NCBI GenBank assembly: GCA_023436245.1
Contig: JAEZJZ010000110.1
Coordinates: forward strand, 1-37,689
Source: Bacillota bacterium
GTDB lineage: Bacteria; Bacillota; UBA994; UBA5500
Length of the DNA stretch: 37,689 bases
Reading direction: 5' to 3'
The notes under the pieces are model-generated. The model saw only the letters and a program-made list of their open reading frames with translations. It was not told where the DNA came from and did no database searches. Shown here in pieces: positions 7,877 through 15,572 of this stretch. Within the stretch, counting starts at the first letter, position 1. Each line of letters opens with the position of its first letter. A program made the translations under genes and the position numbers.

Positions 7877-8140
7877 AGTTGCTTCGCAACAATCGCCTTC
7901 ATTTAGATCGCACACAACATAGCTGTGTGCTGAGGAACAATCCGATAGTTGCTTCGCAACAATCGCCTTCATCTAGATCGCACACAGCATAGCTGTGTGC
8001 TGAGGAACAATCCGACAGTTGCTTCGCAACAATCTCTTTCATCTAGATCGCACACAGCATAGCTGTGTGCTGAGGAACAATCCGATAGTTGCTTCGCAAC
8101 AATCGCCTTCATTTAGATCGCACACAGCATAGCTGTGTGC
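7877..8140. repeat. four tandem copies of a 70-bp double-hairpin repeat
   Basis: Four nearly identical units have an exact 70-base period; the small-loop hairpin GTTGC-TTC-GCAAC starts at 7878, 7948, 8018 and 8088. Each unit holds hairpin A (GAT-A-GTTGC-TTC-GCAAC-A-ATC, where GAT/ATC also pair), a 14-16-base spacer ending TAGATC, hairpin B (GCACACAGC-ATA-GCTGTGTGC) and a link TGAGGAACAATCC. Copy 1 has a single A in its B stem and the last copy ends straight after B. Related but diverged units occur at 15439, 16824 and 35563. The array lies between the minus-strand deacetylase and a plus-strand orphan gene. Confidence 0.92.
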
Positions 8141-8336
8141 TGGTGTCTCTATCCTAACACTCGCCTGTCGATTTGTGCACTGTCAATCGCGAAAAGTGTC
8201 ATAATCTGCTAGTGTTGAGTTCATCAATTCAGTCCTCTACTATCTATGACGAATTATCGACATATTTTGTTGCTGTCAAGAGCAGGAACACTCTGAGCTA
8301 TTCGCAGCATAGACTGACGCAAGGGGGGTGCTCGCA
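8141..8336. other. intergenic stretch between the repeat array and the orphan gene
   Basis: No gene is visible. Possible promoter fragments occur on both strands (TTGACA read on the minus strand near 8185-8190, CATAAT on the plus strand near 8200), but none has a convincing partner at normal spacing. Confidence 0.4.
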
Positions 8337-8807
8337 GTGAACCAGCACGGCTGGAGAGACTACATAGCGGACGCGGAGATGGCATGGTTCAAAGTCTTTG
8401 ACTCCGGGAGGCCGACCAGATTGAATATGCCCGACGGGGCTCCTTTGACGTTGATGCCCCCTCGGCTTGATACCCGGCAGAAGATCTATACGTTCTTTCG
8501 GCACTGGTGGGGCCCTCGCTTCGCCAGCAACATGCTGAATAACCTGCCCTTGCATGAGCATGGCGGCAGGTTATGCATGATCGCTTACGACTTTCCGCCC
8601 ATTTCAATGACCCCCAGAACGGTCTCGCTGGAAGGGAGAGAGGGGGACACCTTTCGCCTCCATGCTACCCTGTACGGCGGCCTGCCGGAGGAACACATCA
8701 ACTACCTGGTGGTTAAGAACCAGCTAAACCATAGAATGATGATCGTGAGGAGAAGCTGCGCCGAGTCAGACTTTCGCTATCAAGGTTATCCACGACCGGA
8801 AGAATAG
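8337..8807 (+). CDS. hypothetical protein, family not recognised
   Basis: The 156-residue product has no signal peptide or membrane segment. It is fairly rich in Arg, His, Pro and aromatic residues (WWGPRF, YDFPP), and its second half (FRLHATLYGG, INYLVVKNQL) looks like beta strands, so a small globular cytoplasmic protein is likely. I do not recognise a family. The GTG at 8337 is chosen over the GTG at 8328 because AAGGGGGG (8321-8328) then lies eight bases away. Codon use resembles its neighbours. It stands alone between a repeat array and an MFS gene 400 bases on, and a hairpin follows its stop. Confidence 0.6.
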   Translation: MNQHGWRDYIADAEMAWFKVFDSGRPTRLNMPDGAPLTLMPPRLDTRQKIYTFFRHWWGPRFASNMLNNLPLHEHGGRLCMIAYDFPPISMTPRTVSLEGREGDTFRLHATLYGGLPEEHINYLVVKNQLNHRMMIVRRSCAESDFRYQGYPRPEE

Positions 8808-8816
8808 GGAATGAAG

Positions 8817-8854
8817 GCAGACAGGGGGCGACGGAAGAGTCGTCTCCTGTCTGC
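8817..8854 (+). terminator. stem-loop after the orphan gene, possible terminator
   Basis: Nine-base arms GCAGACAGG (8817-8825) and CCTGTCTGC (8846-8854) contain an inner CGAC/GTCG pair. It begins ten bases after the stop, but no T-run follows, so termination is uncertain. Confidence 0.45.
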
Positions 8855-9209
8855 TGTGAAGGGCTGGAGTTGCGGCATCGTGACATGTGAAGGCATTCCC
8901 GAAACTCCCCTTGGCGGCAACCAGAGGAGAGGGATCGGCTCGGCAATGCCGAGCCACTACGAGTGGCTGTTCTGGGTGCTGCTGAAACCTGGAAGGAGGC
9001 AGACGATTCTTGCATTTTGAACAGAATCGGTGAACGCCCTGCACAGTTGACTGCCACAAGCCAGCAAGGTCAACAGCAGCGCTTTTTGGAACTGCGCTTA
9101 ACGCGGCAAAACTGCTAGAATCCTGCTATGGGTCAAAAATAGGATGGAGCTGCGCCAGAGCGGGAAGACATCAGTCGTGACGCAGTCCTAGCCCGTACGG
9201 AGGTAAGTG
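8855..9209 (+). other. gene-free region with two adjacent hairpins before the MFS gene
   Basis: About 350 bases carry no convincing gene. Two adjoining hairpins stand at 8939-8953 (CTCGGC-AAT-GCCGAG) and 8952-8968 (AGCCAC-TACGA-GTGGCT). They share two bases, so only one can form fully. A leader RNA is possible but I could not match a riboswitch class. Confidence 0.35.
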
Positions 9210-10523
9210 ATGCCAAGAAGTGTAGACAGCCCGTTGCGGCATATCTGGGACGATCTGCAGGGCAGATCTCTGGGAAGCCGTCTGGATCGCAATATCCGAC
9301 TGAACATCTACCATGGCGTATTGAACATGACCGCCCTGAACATGGTGCAACCGTTCATCTCCATCTTCGCCATGAAGCTGGCGGCAAGTGACTCCCAGGT
9401 GGCACTGCTCTCGTCAGCTCCGGCCGTGGTCAGCCTGCTGGCGATGATCCCGGGCGGCAAATATGCCGACGCGCAACCGCAGAAGAAGCGAATCACCGCT
9501 GTCTTCTTCCTGATGCACCGCATCTTCTGGCTGCTGATGGCCATGATCCCGTTCTTCTCCAGCAACTTGCGTGCAACTCTGCTGGTCGGGGTCGTCGCTC
9601 TGATGAACCTGCCCGGAGCCATGGCCAACGTCTCCTGGCAGGGCTTCATCGGGGGAGTTGTACCCCAGAACAAGCGTGCTGACGCCTTCGCCGCCCGCAA
9701 CCGCGCCATGAACATTGCAGGAACTGCGATGGTGCTGATCGTCGGCCGCTTGCTGGACATGATGTCTTTCCCGATCGGCTATCAGATCGTCTTCTGCGGA
9801 GCGTTTGTCATGGCTCTGATCGAAATCTGGGTCTTCACCAAGATCGAAGAAGACGTTCCGGCAGACGCCAAGCGGTTCCAAGGGGCAGACTTCTGGAAGA
9901 ACTTCGGACGCTCGTTCATCGCGGACATCAAGGAGATGAGCAAGAGCAACCGCTTCTTGCGCTACACTGCCGCCTCTATCTTCTTCTATTTTGCTTGGCA
10001 AGCGCCGTGGCCGCTGTTCTCCATTTATCAGTTCCGAGTGCTGAACGCGAACAACATGTGGATCAGCATCCTCAACTTGACCAACACTGGCGGCTCCTTG
10101 GTGGGATACGGCTTCTGGGCTCGCTATATGAACAGACACGGCACCTTCAAGACCTTGTTTGCTTCCACGGTCGGCATCTTCATTGTGCCAGTGGCTTATG
10201 CCTTTTCCACCAATCTGTATATGATCTCTTTCTTTAACTTGGTGACCGGGGCAATCTTCTCCGGGGTGAACTTAGCCTTGTTCAACGCCTTACTGGAGGT
10301 TGTGCCGGAAGACCGGCGCACCACCTACATTGCGTACTACACCACCGTGGTCAACTTCGCCACGATCTTCGCGCCGCTGACTGGCGTCGCCATCTACAAA
10401 CTGGTCGGTTTCCGCTATGCATTCCTGATCACTGCCGCATTGCGGCTGCTCGGTAGCCTTACCTTCCTCGTGATCAGTCGCCTGGAGGCGCGCGATCGCA
10501 ACTTACTGGCAGCGGAGGCATGA
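9210..10523 (+). CDS. major facilitator superfamily transporter
   Basis: The 437-residue protein shows about twelve hydrophobic segments in two halves with a charged central loop (about 215-245, KRFQGADFWKNFGRSF), the usual MFS layout. A degenerate motif-A-like stretch (GGKYADAQPQKK) lies in the loop after the second segment, and a second copy region follows the central loop. Early residues RHIWDDLQGR are cytoplasmic. The substrate cannot be inferred; the family includes sugar, peptide and drug carriers. The ATG at 9210 is preferred to the GTG at 9207 because of its distance from ACGGAGGT (9197-9204). It is probably monocistronic, with a strong bidirectional terminator after it. Confidence 0.8.
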   Translation: MPRSVDSPLRHIWDDLQGRSLGSRLDRNIRLNIYHGVLNMTALNMVQPFISIFAMKLAASDSQVALLSSAPAVVSLLAMIPGGKYADAQPQKKRITAVFFLMHRIFWLLMAMIPFFSSNLRATLLVGVVALMNLPGAMANVSWQGFIGGVVPQNKRADAFAARNRAMNIAGTAMVLIVGRLLDMMSFPIGYQIVFCGAFVMALIEIWVFTKIEEDVPADAKRFQGADFWKNFGRSFIADIKEMSKSNRFLRYTAASIFFYFAWQAPWPLFSIYQFRVLNANNMWISILNLTNTGGSLVGYGFWARYMNRHGTFKTLFASTVGIFIVPVAYAFSTNLYMISFFNLVTGAIFSGVNLALFNALLEVVPEDRRTTYIAYYTTVVNFATIFAPLTGVAIYKLVGFRYAFLITAALRLLGSLTFLVISRLEARDRNLLAAEA

Positions 10524-10543
10524 GCAAAAACAACACGCAGAAA

Positions 10544-10579
10544 ACAGGGGCGGCTCAGCGCTGAGTCGCCCCTGTCTTG
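10544..10579. terminator. bidirectional terminator between MFS and UPF0182 genes
   Basis: A 15-bp stem (10544-10558 with 10561-10575, one G-T pair) has A-rich sequence before it and CTTGTT after it. It lies between convergent genes. Confidence 0.75.
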
Positions 10580-10618
10580 TTGCCCAAACAACGCCCAGCG
10601 TTGCTTTCGATAGTCGCC

Positions 10619-13360
10619 TTAAGGGTTGGCTGTCTTCGCCTGCAATGTGTCCAACAACTGCCCGATAATCTCCAGTTGCCGTCCCATCTCTGCCCAATCT
10701 CCGTTGCTCTGAGCCTGATTGAAGGCTTCGTAAGCTTGGTTCAGCCGATCGCTGAGCTGCTTGATCGTCGCCTCGCCATCGGTGGGGGGCTGGTTCGGGT
10801 CAATAGTGCCAGGCGCAGTCGGAGTGCGGCCGAGTACGGCAAAGATGGCCTCTCTGAGCGTAGTGTGCATGGCCACCCTCTCTTTGGTGGCCACAATCAC
10901 GCGCTTCAGTTCCGGCAGATTGTTGCTGCCGGAGGACAGAAGGTAAACAGGCTCGACATACAGCACCGTGTTGCCCACGGGTAGAACCAGCAGATTGCCG
11001 CGAATGACCCTGGAGCCGGACTGGCTCCAAAGAGTCATGGCCGAAGAGATCTCTGTATCCTGGTCTATCCTGGCTTCAATCTGCATCGGCCCTTGCACCA
11101 CTGTCTCTTTGGGGAAACGATACAGACTGAGTTCTCCATAATTTGCGGGATCGTTGCGAGCCGCCAGCCAGGCGATCATGTTCAGTTTCGGGTTCTCCTC
11201 CGTGCCGGCCGGCGTGATCGGCAGGATGGAGACGAACTCTTCGCTTCCAGGCGGATTACCGGGCAGCGTCATCAGCGTATAGTAGGGTTCGACTGGCGTG
11301 ATGTTACTCTCATACTTCTCCTGAGCGATCCTCCACAGATCTTCCCGGCTGTAGAAGAGCGAAGGATCCGTTATGTGATAGACATTGAGCATGTTCGCCT
11401 GCAGCTGCAAGTATGTCTGCGGATAGCGCAGATGAGACTGTAAGCTGGTTGGCATGTCGGTCAAGGGTTTGATCAAGCCGGGGAAGATGCGCTTGATGGT
11501 CTCAATTATCGGATCCGCATCATCCGCCTGATAGAAGTTGACTTCGCCGTTGTAGGCATCCACAACTGCCTTGACCGAGTTGCGAATGTAGTTGGTTCCC
11601 CCCGCAGTCAGCGGCTCTGAGTAGGGGAACATGTTCGTCTGGGTATAAGCGTCGATGATCCAGTAAATCTTGCCGTCAGCAATCACCGCATACGGGTCGT
11701 TCTCAAACTGCAGGAACGGGGCAATCGTCTGCACGCGGTCCAGCACGTCGCGATGATAGAGCACCTTGCTCGTCGGCTGAATGTCATTGGAGAGCAGGAG
11801 GGTGGCATTGCCAAAACGCAGAGCGAACATCAGCTTGTTGAAGAAGCCCAGGCTGACTCCGCCGGTGCCTTGATACACCGTGGTCGCATAGGACTCGCTG
11901 CCCTGCGGGTAGTCAAATTCCGGCTGATTGGTGTTGACGATGGCATAGGAATCGGTCAACTCGCCAAAGTAGATCTGCGGCGTGGTGACAGTCAGCTCGG
12001 GCGAATCGCTCTTGGGTGGAATATCCCCCACCAAGAACTCAGGCTGCCCTTGAGCGTCCACGCGATTGACCGGCGACACGACCACACCATAGCCATGCGT
12101 GTAGACAAGGTGCTGAGTGATCCAGGTTCCCTGCGTCTGCTGCATCTCGCGCACGCTGAGCATCAATTGCTGCGGTTTGCCATCGATCAGGTAGCGGTCG
12201 ATGTCGATGTCATTGAAGCGATAATAGGGTCGAATGCCCTGCAATTGCGAGTAGGACTGACTGAGCAGGCGCCAGTCGAGCAAACGGATGTTTTCGATCG
12301 TCTGTGGATTGTCCTCCAGTGTGGCCTGCGTGAGGGCAGCGGGGGCAGGCAATTCCGCTTCGATGATCCGGTTCAGACCAAATCCGTAGCGGGTGAAGTC
12401 GATGTTGTTCTTGATGTACGGTGATTCGCGCTCCAACTGATTCGGTTCAACGCTGAATCGCTCCACGAAGCTGGGGTAGAAGCCTCCCACCAAAACGGAG
12501 AGCAGCATCAGAGCAGCCGGCAGAACCACTGCCAGCCTCACCCGACGCAGGAAGGTGTTGATCAGGGCTCCCACTGCCAAGGCTAGACTGAGAATGAGCA
12601 ACACCCGGTAGATCGGCAGCGACGCAAACATGTCGGTATAACTCGCTCCGAAAGCCACCCCGCGCGGTGAATACACCAGTTGATCGATGTCCAGCTTATA
12701 CCCGATCGCCTTGGCCCCAAGCACAAAGGCCAACAGCCCAGAGAGATGGGCGATGGCGCCGCGCGAGCCGGGGTTGCGGCTCTGCAACAGTCCTGCCAGA
12801 AAGTAGAGGCCAGCCACAGCCAACAGCACCATCACGAACAGGCCGAAGAACGCCCGGAAGAGATAGAGGAGAAAAGGCAGCGAGAAGACATAATAGGAGA
12901 CGTCCTGGCCAAACAGGGGATCAGCCAGCCCAAACGCAGTCGGCTGGAGGAACATTTGGAAGTTCAGCCACTGACCGTTGGCGCCTGCGCCCACCAACAA
13001 TGCCAAGAGCAAGGCAATCCCGAATAGACCCCAGGTGACATAGCGGCTACTCAGGAAGTCATCGACATAGTCCATGTAGTTCTGCTGGCTGGGGAAGTAG
13101 CGGACGTTACTCTCATCCACAACCCCACGCATCCGACGTGAGAGGTGACGGCGGATCAGCACCAGATTCACAAAGACAAACAGGAAGGCGACCGTGCCGT
13201 TCACGAGAGACACCACCAGCCTGGACAACAGTGACTTCCAGAAGACGCCGAGATAGCCCATGCTGCCAAACCAGAGCCATTCTGTGTAGAAACCGGCCGA
13301 AGAGACGATAATGGCAATTAGAATAACCAGCGGAACTAGGATAACCGTCCACCTGCGCAT
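10619..13360 (-). CDS. UPF0182 family large membrane protein
   Basis: The 913-residue product has seven or so hydrophobic segments in its first 310 residues (from LVILIAIIVSSAGFYTEWLWF on). A large domain without membrane segments follows, with the family landmarks NLQERESPYIKNNI-like (here QLERESPYIKNN), AFGLNRI and YPQGSESY. The acidic, Gln/Pro-rich tail (PPTDGEATIKQL to the end) is also typical. The length agrees with the family norm of about 900-1000. UPF0182/COG1615 proteins are widespread in Clostridia, Actinobacteria and Cyanobacteria but have no established activity; the large domain is presumably extracytoplasmic. AAGGAGGG sits about seven bases before the ATG, and a well-spaced promoter lies upstream. 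The first helix carries the WLWFGS element common to the family. Confidence 0.9.
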   Translation of the reverse strand: MRRWTVILVPLVILIAIIVSSAGFYTEWLWFGSMGYLGVFWKSLLSRLVVSLVNGTVAFLFVFVNLVLIRRHLSRRMRGVVDESNVRYFPSQQNYMDYVDDFLSSRYVTWGLFGIALLLALLVGAGANGQWLNFQMFLQPTAFGLADPLFGQDVSYYVFSLPFLLYLFRAFFGLFVMVLLAVAGLYFLAGLLQSRNPGSRGAIAHLSGLLAFVLGAKAIGYKLDIDQLVYSPRGVAFGASYTDMFASLPIYRVLLILSLALAVGALINTFLRRVRLAVVLPAALMLLSVLVGGFYPSFVERFSVEPNQLERESPYIKNNIDFTRYGFGLNRIIEAELPAPAALTQATLEDNPQTIENIRLLDWRLLSQSYSQLQGIRPYYRFNDIDIDRYLIDGKPQQLMLSVREMQQTQGTWITQHLVYTHGYGVVVSPVNRVDAQGQPEFLVGDIPPKSDSPELTVTTPQIYFGELTDSYAIVNTNQPEFDYPQGSESYATTVYQGTGGVSLGFFNKLMFALRFGNATLLLSNDIQPTSKVLYHRDVLDRVQTIAPFLQFENDPYAVIADGKIYWIIDAYTQTNMFPYSEPLTAGGTNYIRNSVKAVVDAYNGEVNFYQADDADPIIETIKRIFPGLIKPLTDMPTSLQSHLRYPQTYLQLQANMLNVYHITDPSLFYSREDLWRIAQEKYESNITPVEPYYTLMTLPGNPPGSEEFVSILPITPAGTEENPKLNMIAWLAARNDPANYGELSLYRFPKETVVQGPMQIEARIDQDTEISSAMTLWSQSGSRVIRGNLLVLPVGNTVLYVEPVYLLSSGSNNLPELKRVIVATKERVAMHTTLREAIFAVLGRTPTAPGTIDPNQPPTDGEATIKQLSDRLNQAYEAFNQAQSNGDWAEMGRQLEIIGQLLDTLQAKTANP

Positions 13361-13404
13361 GCAGTGCCCTCCTTGCAGGAAAACTTATACAGCAGTTTTC
13401 CTCA

Positions 13405-13433
13405 ATTATAGTTTCCCGATCCAAACTCTCCAA
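13405..13433 (-). promoter_or_regulatory. promoter of the UPF0182 gene
   Basis: Read on the minus strand, -35 TTGGAG (13433-13428) and -10 TATAAT (13410-13405) are separated by 17 bases, about 45 bases before the start codon. Confidence 0.6.
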
Positions 13434-13614
13434 TCCTTCTTTTGTACGAGTTTGCAGGAAAAGCATGGTGCAAGGGAGTGCACCAAAATGCCGATAGCCA
13501 TCTGCTGTCAGCCGGAATTGACTGGGGCTTGATTCCAGAGGACAGCAGGGATTACCTTGAGCGTGGAGAATCCAAAGGTACAGAACTGGAGACTGAACTA
13601 GGAGGCTAATGAAC

Positions 13615-14316
13615 ATGGAAGTGCTGATCGCCGCTGCCAAGACACACAAATACTCTGTCTCCGAGAGTGGGGACAGCCTGGAAGTCACCGAGCGTCCCAA
13701 GGGTGGAATCTCGGTGATCCTCGCTGACGGGCAAGGCAGTGGACGTTCTGCCAGACTGAACAGTTGTCTGATCACCGCCCGTTGCGTTTCACTGATCAGC
13801 GATGGTGCGCGCGATGGGGCAGTGGCCCGCGCGGTGCATGATCTGCTTTTCGCCAGTCGCGACGGCAAGGTGTCGGCAGAGCTCTTGATCGTCTCCGTCG
13901 ATCTGGCGAGCAATGAGCTCCTCATTTCCCGCAACTCCGCTTGTCCAGTGCTGGTGCTGCGAAACGACGCAATGCAGGCACTGCAAGGTGAATCAGGCCC
14001 TATCGGCGTGCGCGAGCAGACAAAGCCGTTGATCGACGCAATGCCCTTGGCCCCTGGAATGACCATCGTCGGATTCTCCGACGGCATCTGGCAAACCGGT
14101 CGCTATACAAACCGGCAGTGGGGCTTGGTCGAACTGGAGAAACTTCTGCGAGCGGAAGCAACAGATCCGCGTCGGCTGGCGGACAGCATCCTGGCCGAGG
14201 CGCTAGACCGCGATCAAAACCGGCCGCGGGACGACATGTCCGTATTTGCCCTCACCATACAACCGCGGCGAAAAGAGAGCAAGATACGCACGCTCGATCT
14301 CAGCTTTCCCATTTAG
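13615..14316 (+). CDS. SpoIIE-like PP2C-type serine phosphatase
   Basis: The 233-residue protein is essentially one PPM/SpoIIE phosphatase domain. The metal-site motif appears as ADGQGSG (37-43, Asp38), a middle strand region FSDGIWQ carries the next conserved Asp, and the last metal ligand is in RPRDDMSVFAL near the C-terminus. It has no sensor, membrane or kinase domain, unlike SpoIIE itself, so it probably dephosphorylates a soluble partner or anti-sigma-factor antagonist (inference). An ATG at 13609 lies only three bases after AGGAGG, so the second ATG at 13615 is the better start. The next genes, a P-loop protein and an HD hydrolase, follow closely and likely share a transcript. Confidence 0.8.
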   Translation: MEVLIAAAKTHKYSVSESGDSLEVTERPKGGISVILADGQGSGRSARLNSCLITARCVSLISDGARDGAVARAVHDLLFASRDGKVSAELLIVSVDLASNELLISRNSACPVLVLRNDAMQALQGESGPIGVREQTKPLIDAMPLAPGMTIVGFSDGIWQTGRYTNRQWGLVELEKLLRAEATDPRRLADSILAEALDRDQNRPRDDMSVFALTIQPRRKESKIRTLDLSFPI

Positions 14317-14406
14317 CCGTTTTCCGACCTAATACGCTGACCAGTGCGCAAAGCCACTGGCCAATCGTTCACAGATTGCTCTCCGCATGGAAAGGGGCTG
14401 ACCGGT

Positions 14407-14838
14407 GTGGGCGAATTCGTAATTGGTGTGGTTGGGAACTGCGCCTCGGGCAAGACTACTCTAGTGCAAGGCCTCAGCCAACGGGGTTTGCGTGCCGTGA
14501 ATATTCCTCAGGAGCACAGCGTCTCACCGCGCTTCTGGCGACGGCTAGGTGTCGACTACCTGGTATCGCTCAGTTGCACACTGACCGCTGCCAGAAACCG
14601 GCGCAAGATCCCCTGGGGGCAGGAACGGCTTGCCGCGCAAGCCGAAAAGCTCAGCGATGCCCGGCGGCATTGCCAACTGCACCTGGATACTGATGATCTG
14701 ACCATCGAGCAAGTGCTAGGGATCGTGCTCGAACAGGTTTCAACATATAGAAAGGGGTTAGCTGCTGATGGAGAAGATAACACTAGCAAGTCTCCGGCAC
14801 CACCCGAAGGTGGAGACGTATATTCGCTTTGGGCATGA
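14407..14838 (+). CDS. small P-loop nucleotide-binding protein
   Basis: The 143-residue product has a Walker A motif GNCASGKT at 10-17 right at the N-terminus, after a short beta strand (EFVIGVV). A Ser/Leu-rich strand DYLVSLSC then leads into helical, Arg/Gln-rich sequence. This resembles small nucleoside or nucleotide kinase-like P-loop proteins, but no specific family is recognised. The GTG at 14407 follows AAAGGGG at proper spacing. Its 3' end overlaps the HD gene by 71 bases in another frame, so the C-terminal 20 or so residues may be poorly conserved or the pair translationally coupled. Neighbours are a SpoIIE-like phosphatase and an HD phosphohydrolase. Confidence 0.65.
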   Translation: MGEFVIGVVGNCASGKTTLVQGLSQRGLRAVNIPQEHSVSPRFWRRLGVDYLVSLSCTLTAARNRRKIPWGQERLAAQAEKLSDARRHCQLHLDTDDLTIEQVLGIVLEQVSTYRKGLAADGEDNTSKSPAPPEGGDVYSLWA

Positions 14839-15433
14839 GCACCTGGGAGTGATGGGCTTCACCGAGCACGGATTCCGCCATGCGACCTTGGTCTCAACAA
14901 TCTCGCACCAAATCATGCAGCGCTTGGGCTATGAGGAACGAGAGGCAGAGCTAGCCGCTATCGCCGGCTATCTGCACGACATCGGCAATGTGATCAGCCG
15001 CCAGGATCATGGTGGCACCGCAGCAATCATGGCCATGCAGCTGTTGGAGCAGTTGGGGATGCCCTATGAGGAGATCGCGGTGATCGGAGGGGCGATCGGC
15101 AACCACGAAGAACAATATGGCGTGGCTGTCAACCCGGTGGCTGCCGCCCTGATTTTGGCGGACAAGTCGGACGTGCATCGCTCACGCGTGCGCAACCGGG
15201 ACCTGGCTACCTTCGATATCCACGACAGGGTGAACTATGCGGTCACGCACTCGTTCGTGCGGGTGGATTCAGAACCTCGCCTGATTACCTTGGAACTGAC
15301 CATCGATACCGACGTGAGTTCCATCATGGACTACTTCGAGATCTTCCTCACTCGCATGGTGATGTGCCGGCGAGCTGCCACACTGCTCGACGCCAAGTTT
15401 GCCATCGTGATCAACGGCACGAAATTACTGTAG
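14768..15433 (+). CDS. HD-domain phosphohydrolase
   Basis: The 221-residue product carries the metal-binding HD set: His38 (FRHA), His70-Asp71 (YLHDIGN), His81 and His113 (GNHEE), and Asp132 (LADKSD). This is the pattern of HD hydrolases acting on nucleotides or other phosphate esters. The C-terminal third (RLITLELTIDTD, then AKFAIVINGTKLL) adds a small alpha/beta segment not needed for the HD fold. The substrate is unknown. The start lies inside the end of the P-loop gene (71-base overlap) with AAAGGGG upstream. The mrp gene follows after two hairpin repeats. Confidence 0.82.
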   Translation: MEKITLASLRHHPKVETYIRFGHEHLGVMGFTEHGFRHATLVSTISHQIMQRLGYEEREAELAAIAGYLHDIGNVISRQDHGGTAAIMAMQLLEQLGMPYEEIAVIGGAIGNHEEQYGVAVNPVAAALILADKSDVHRSRVRNRDLATFDIHDRVNYAVTHSFVRVDSEPRLITLELTIDTDVSSIMDYFEIFLTRMVMCRRAATLLDAKFAIVINGTKLL

Positions 15434-15438
15434 CGGCG

Positions 15439-15555
15439 GATTCTACACGAACAAGAATCACTTTATTGAGATCGCAACACAAAGTGTTGCTGAGGTACAA
15501 GCTGATTCTTGGCAAGCAAGAATCACTCTATTGAGATCGCAACACAAAGTGTTGC
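15439..15555 (+). repeat. two tandem units of the double-hairpin repeat upstream of mrp
   Basis: Two units are spaced 65 bases apart. Hairpin A is GATTCT...AGAATC at 15439-15459 in unit 1 and GATTCTTG-GCAAG-CAAGAATC at 15504-15524 in unit 2. The spacer ends TTGAGATC. Hairpin B, GCAACAC-AAA-GTGTTGC, is at 15474-15490 and 15539-15555. The link TGAGGTACAAGCTGAT matches the 7.9-kb units in position and sense. After the second hairpin B the link becomes TGAAGGAGATG, which is the ribosome-binding site of mrp. Confidence 0.88.
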
Positions 15556-15572
15556 TGAAGGAGATGTGAGTT

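Noticed and set aside
7877..8140. CRISPR array
   Set aside because: The 70-bp units are repeated whole with no unique spacers; each unit is two hairpins rather than repeat plus spacer, and no cas gene is present.
8939..8968. Cobalamin or other riboswitch before the MFS gene
   Set aside because: The adjacent hairpins lack the conserved core sequences of the classes I could recall.
8811..9020. 69-codon open frame after the orphan gene
   Set aside because: It contains the 8817-8854 stem-loop and two further hairpins, and its composition is not protein-like.
12680..13027. Plus-strand open frames inside the UPF0182 gene
   Set aside because: They are shadow frames of the minus-strand coding region, with biased Arg/Gln/His composition.
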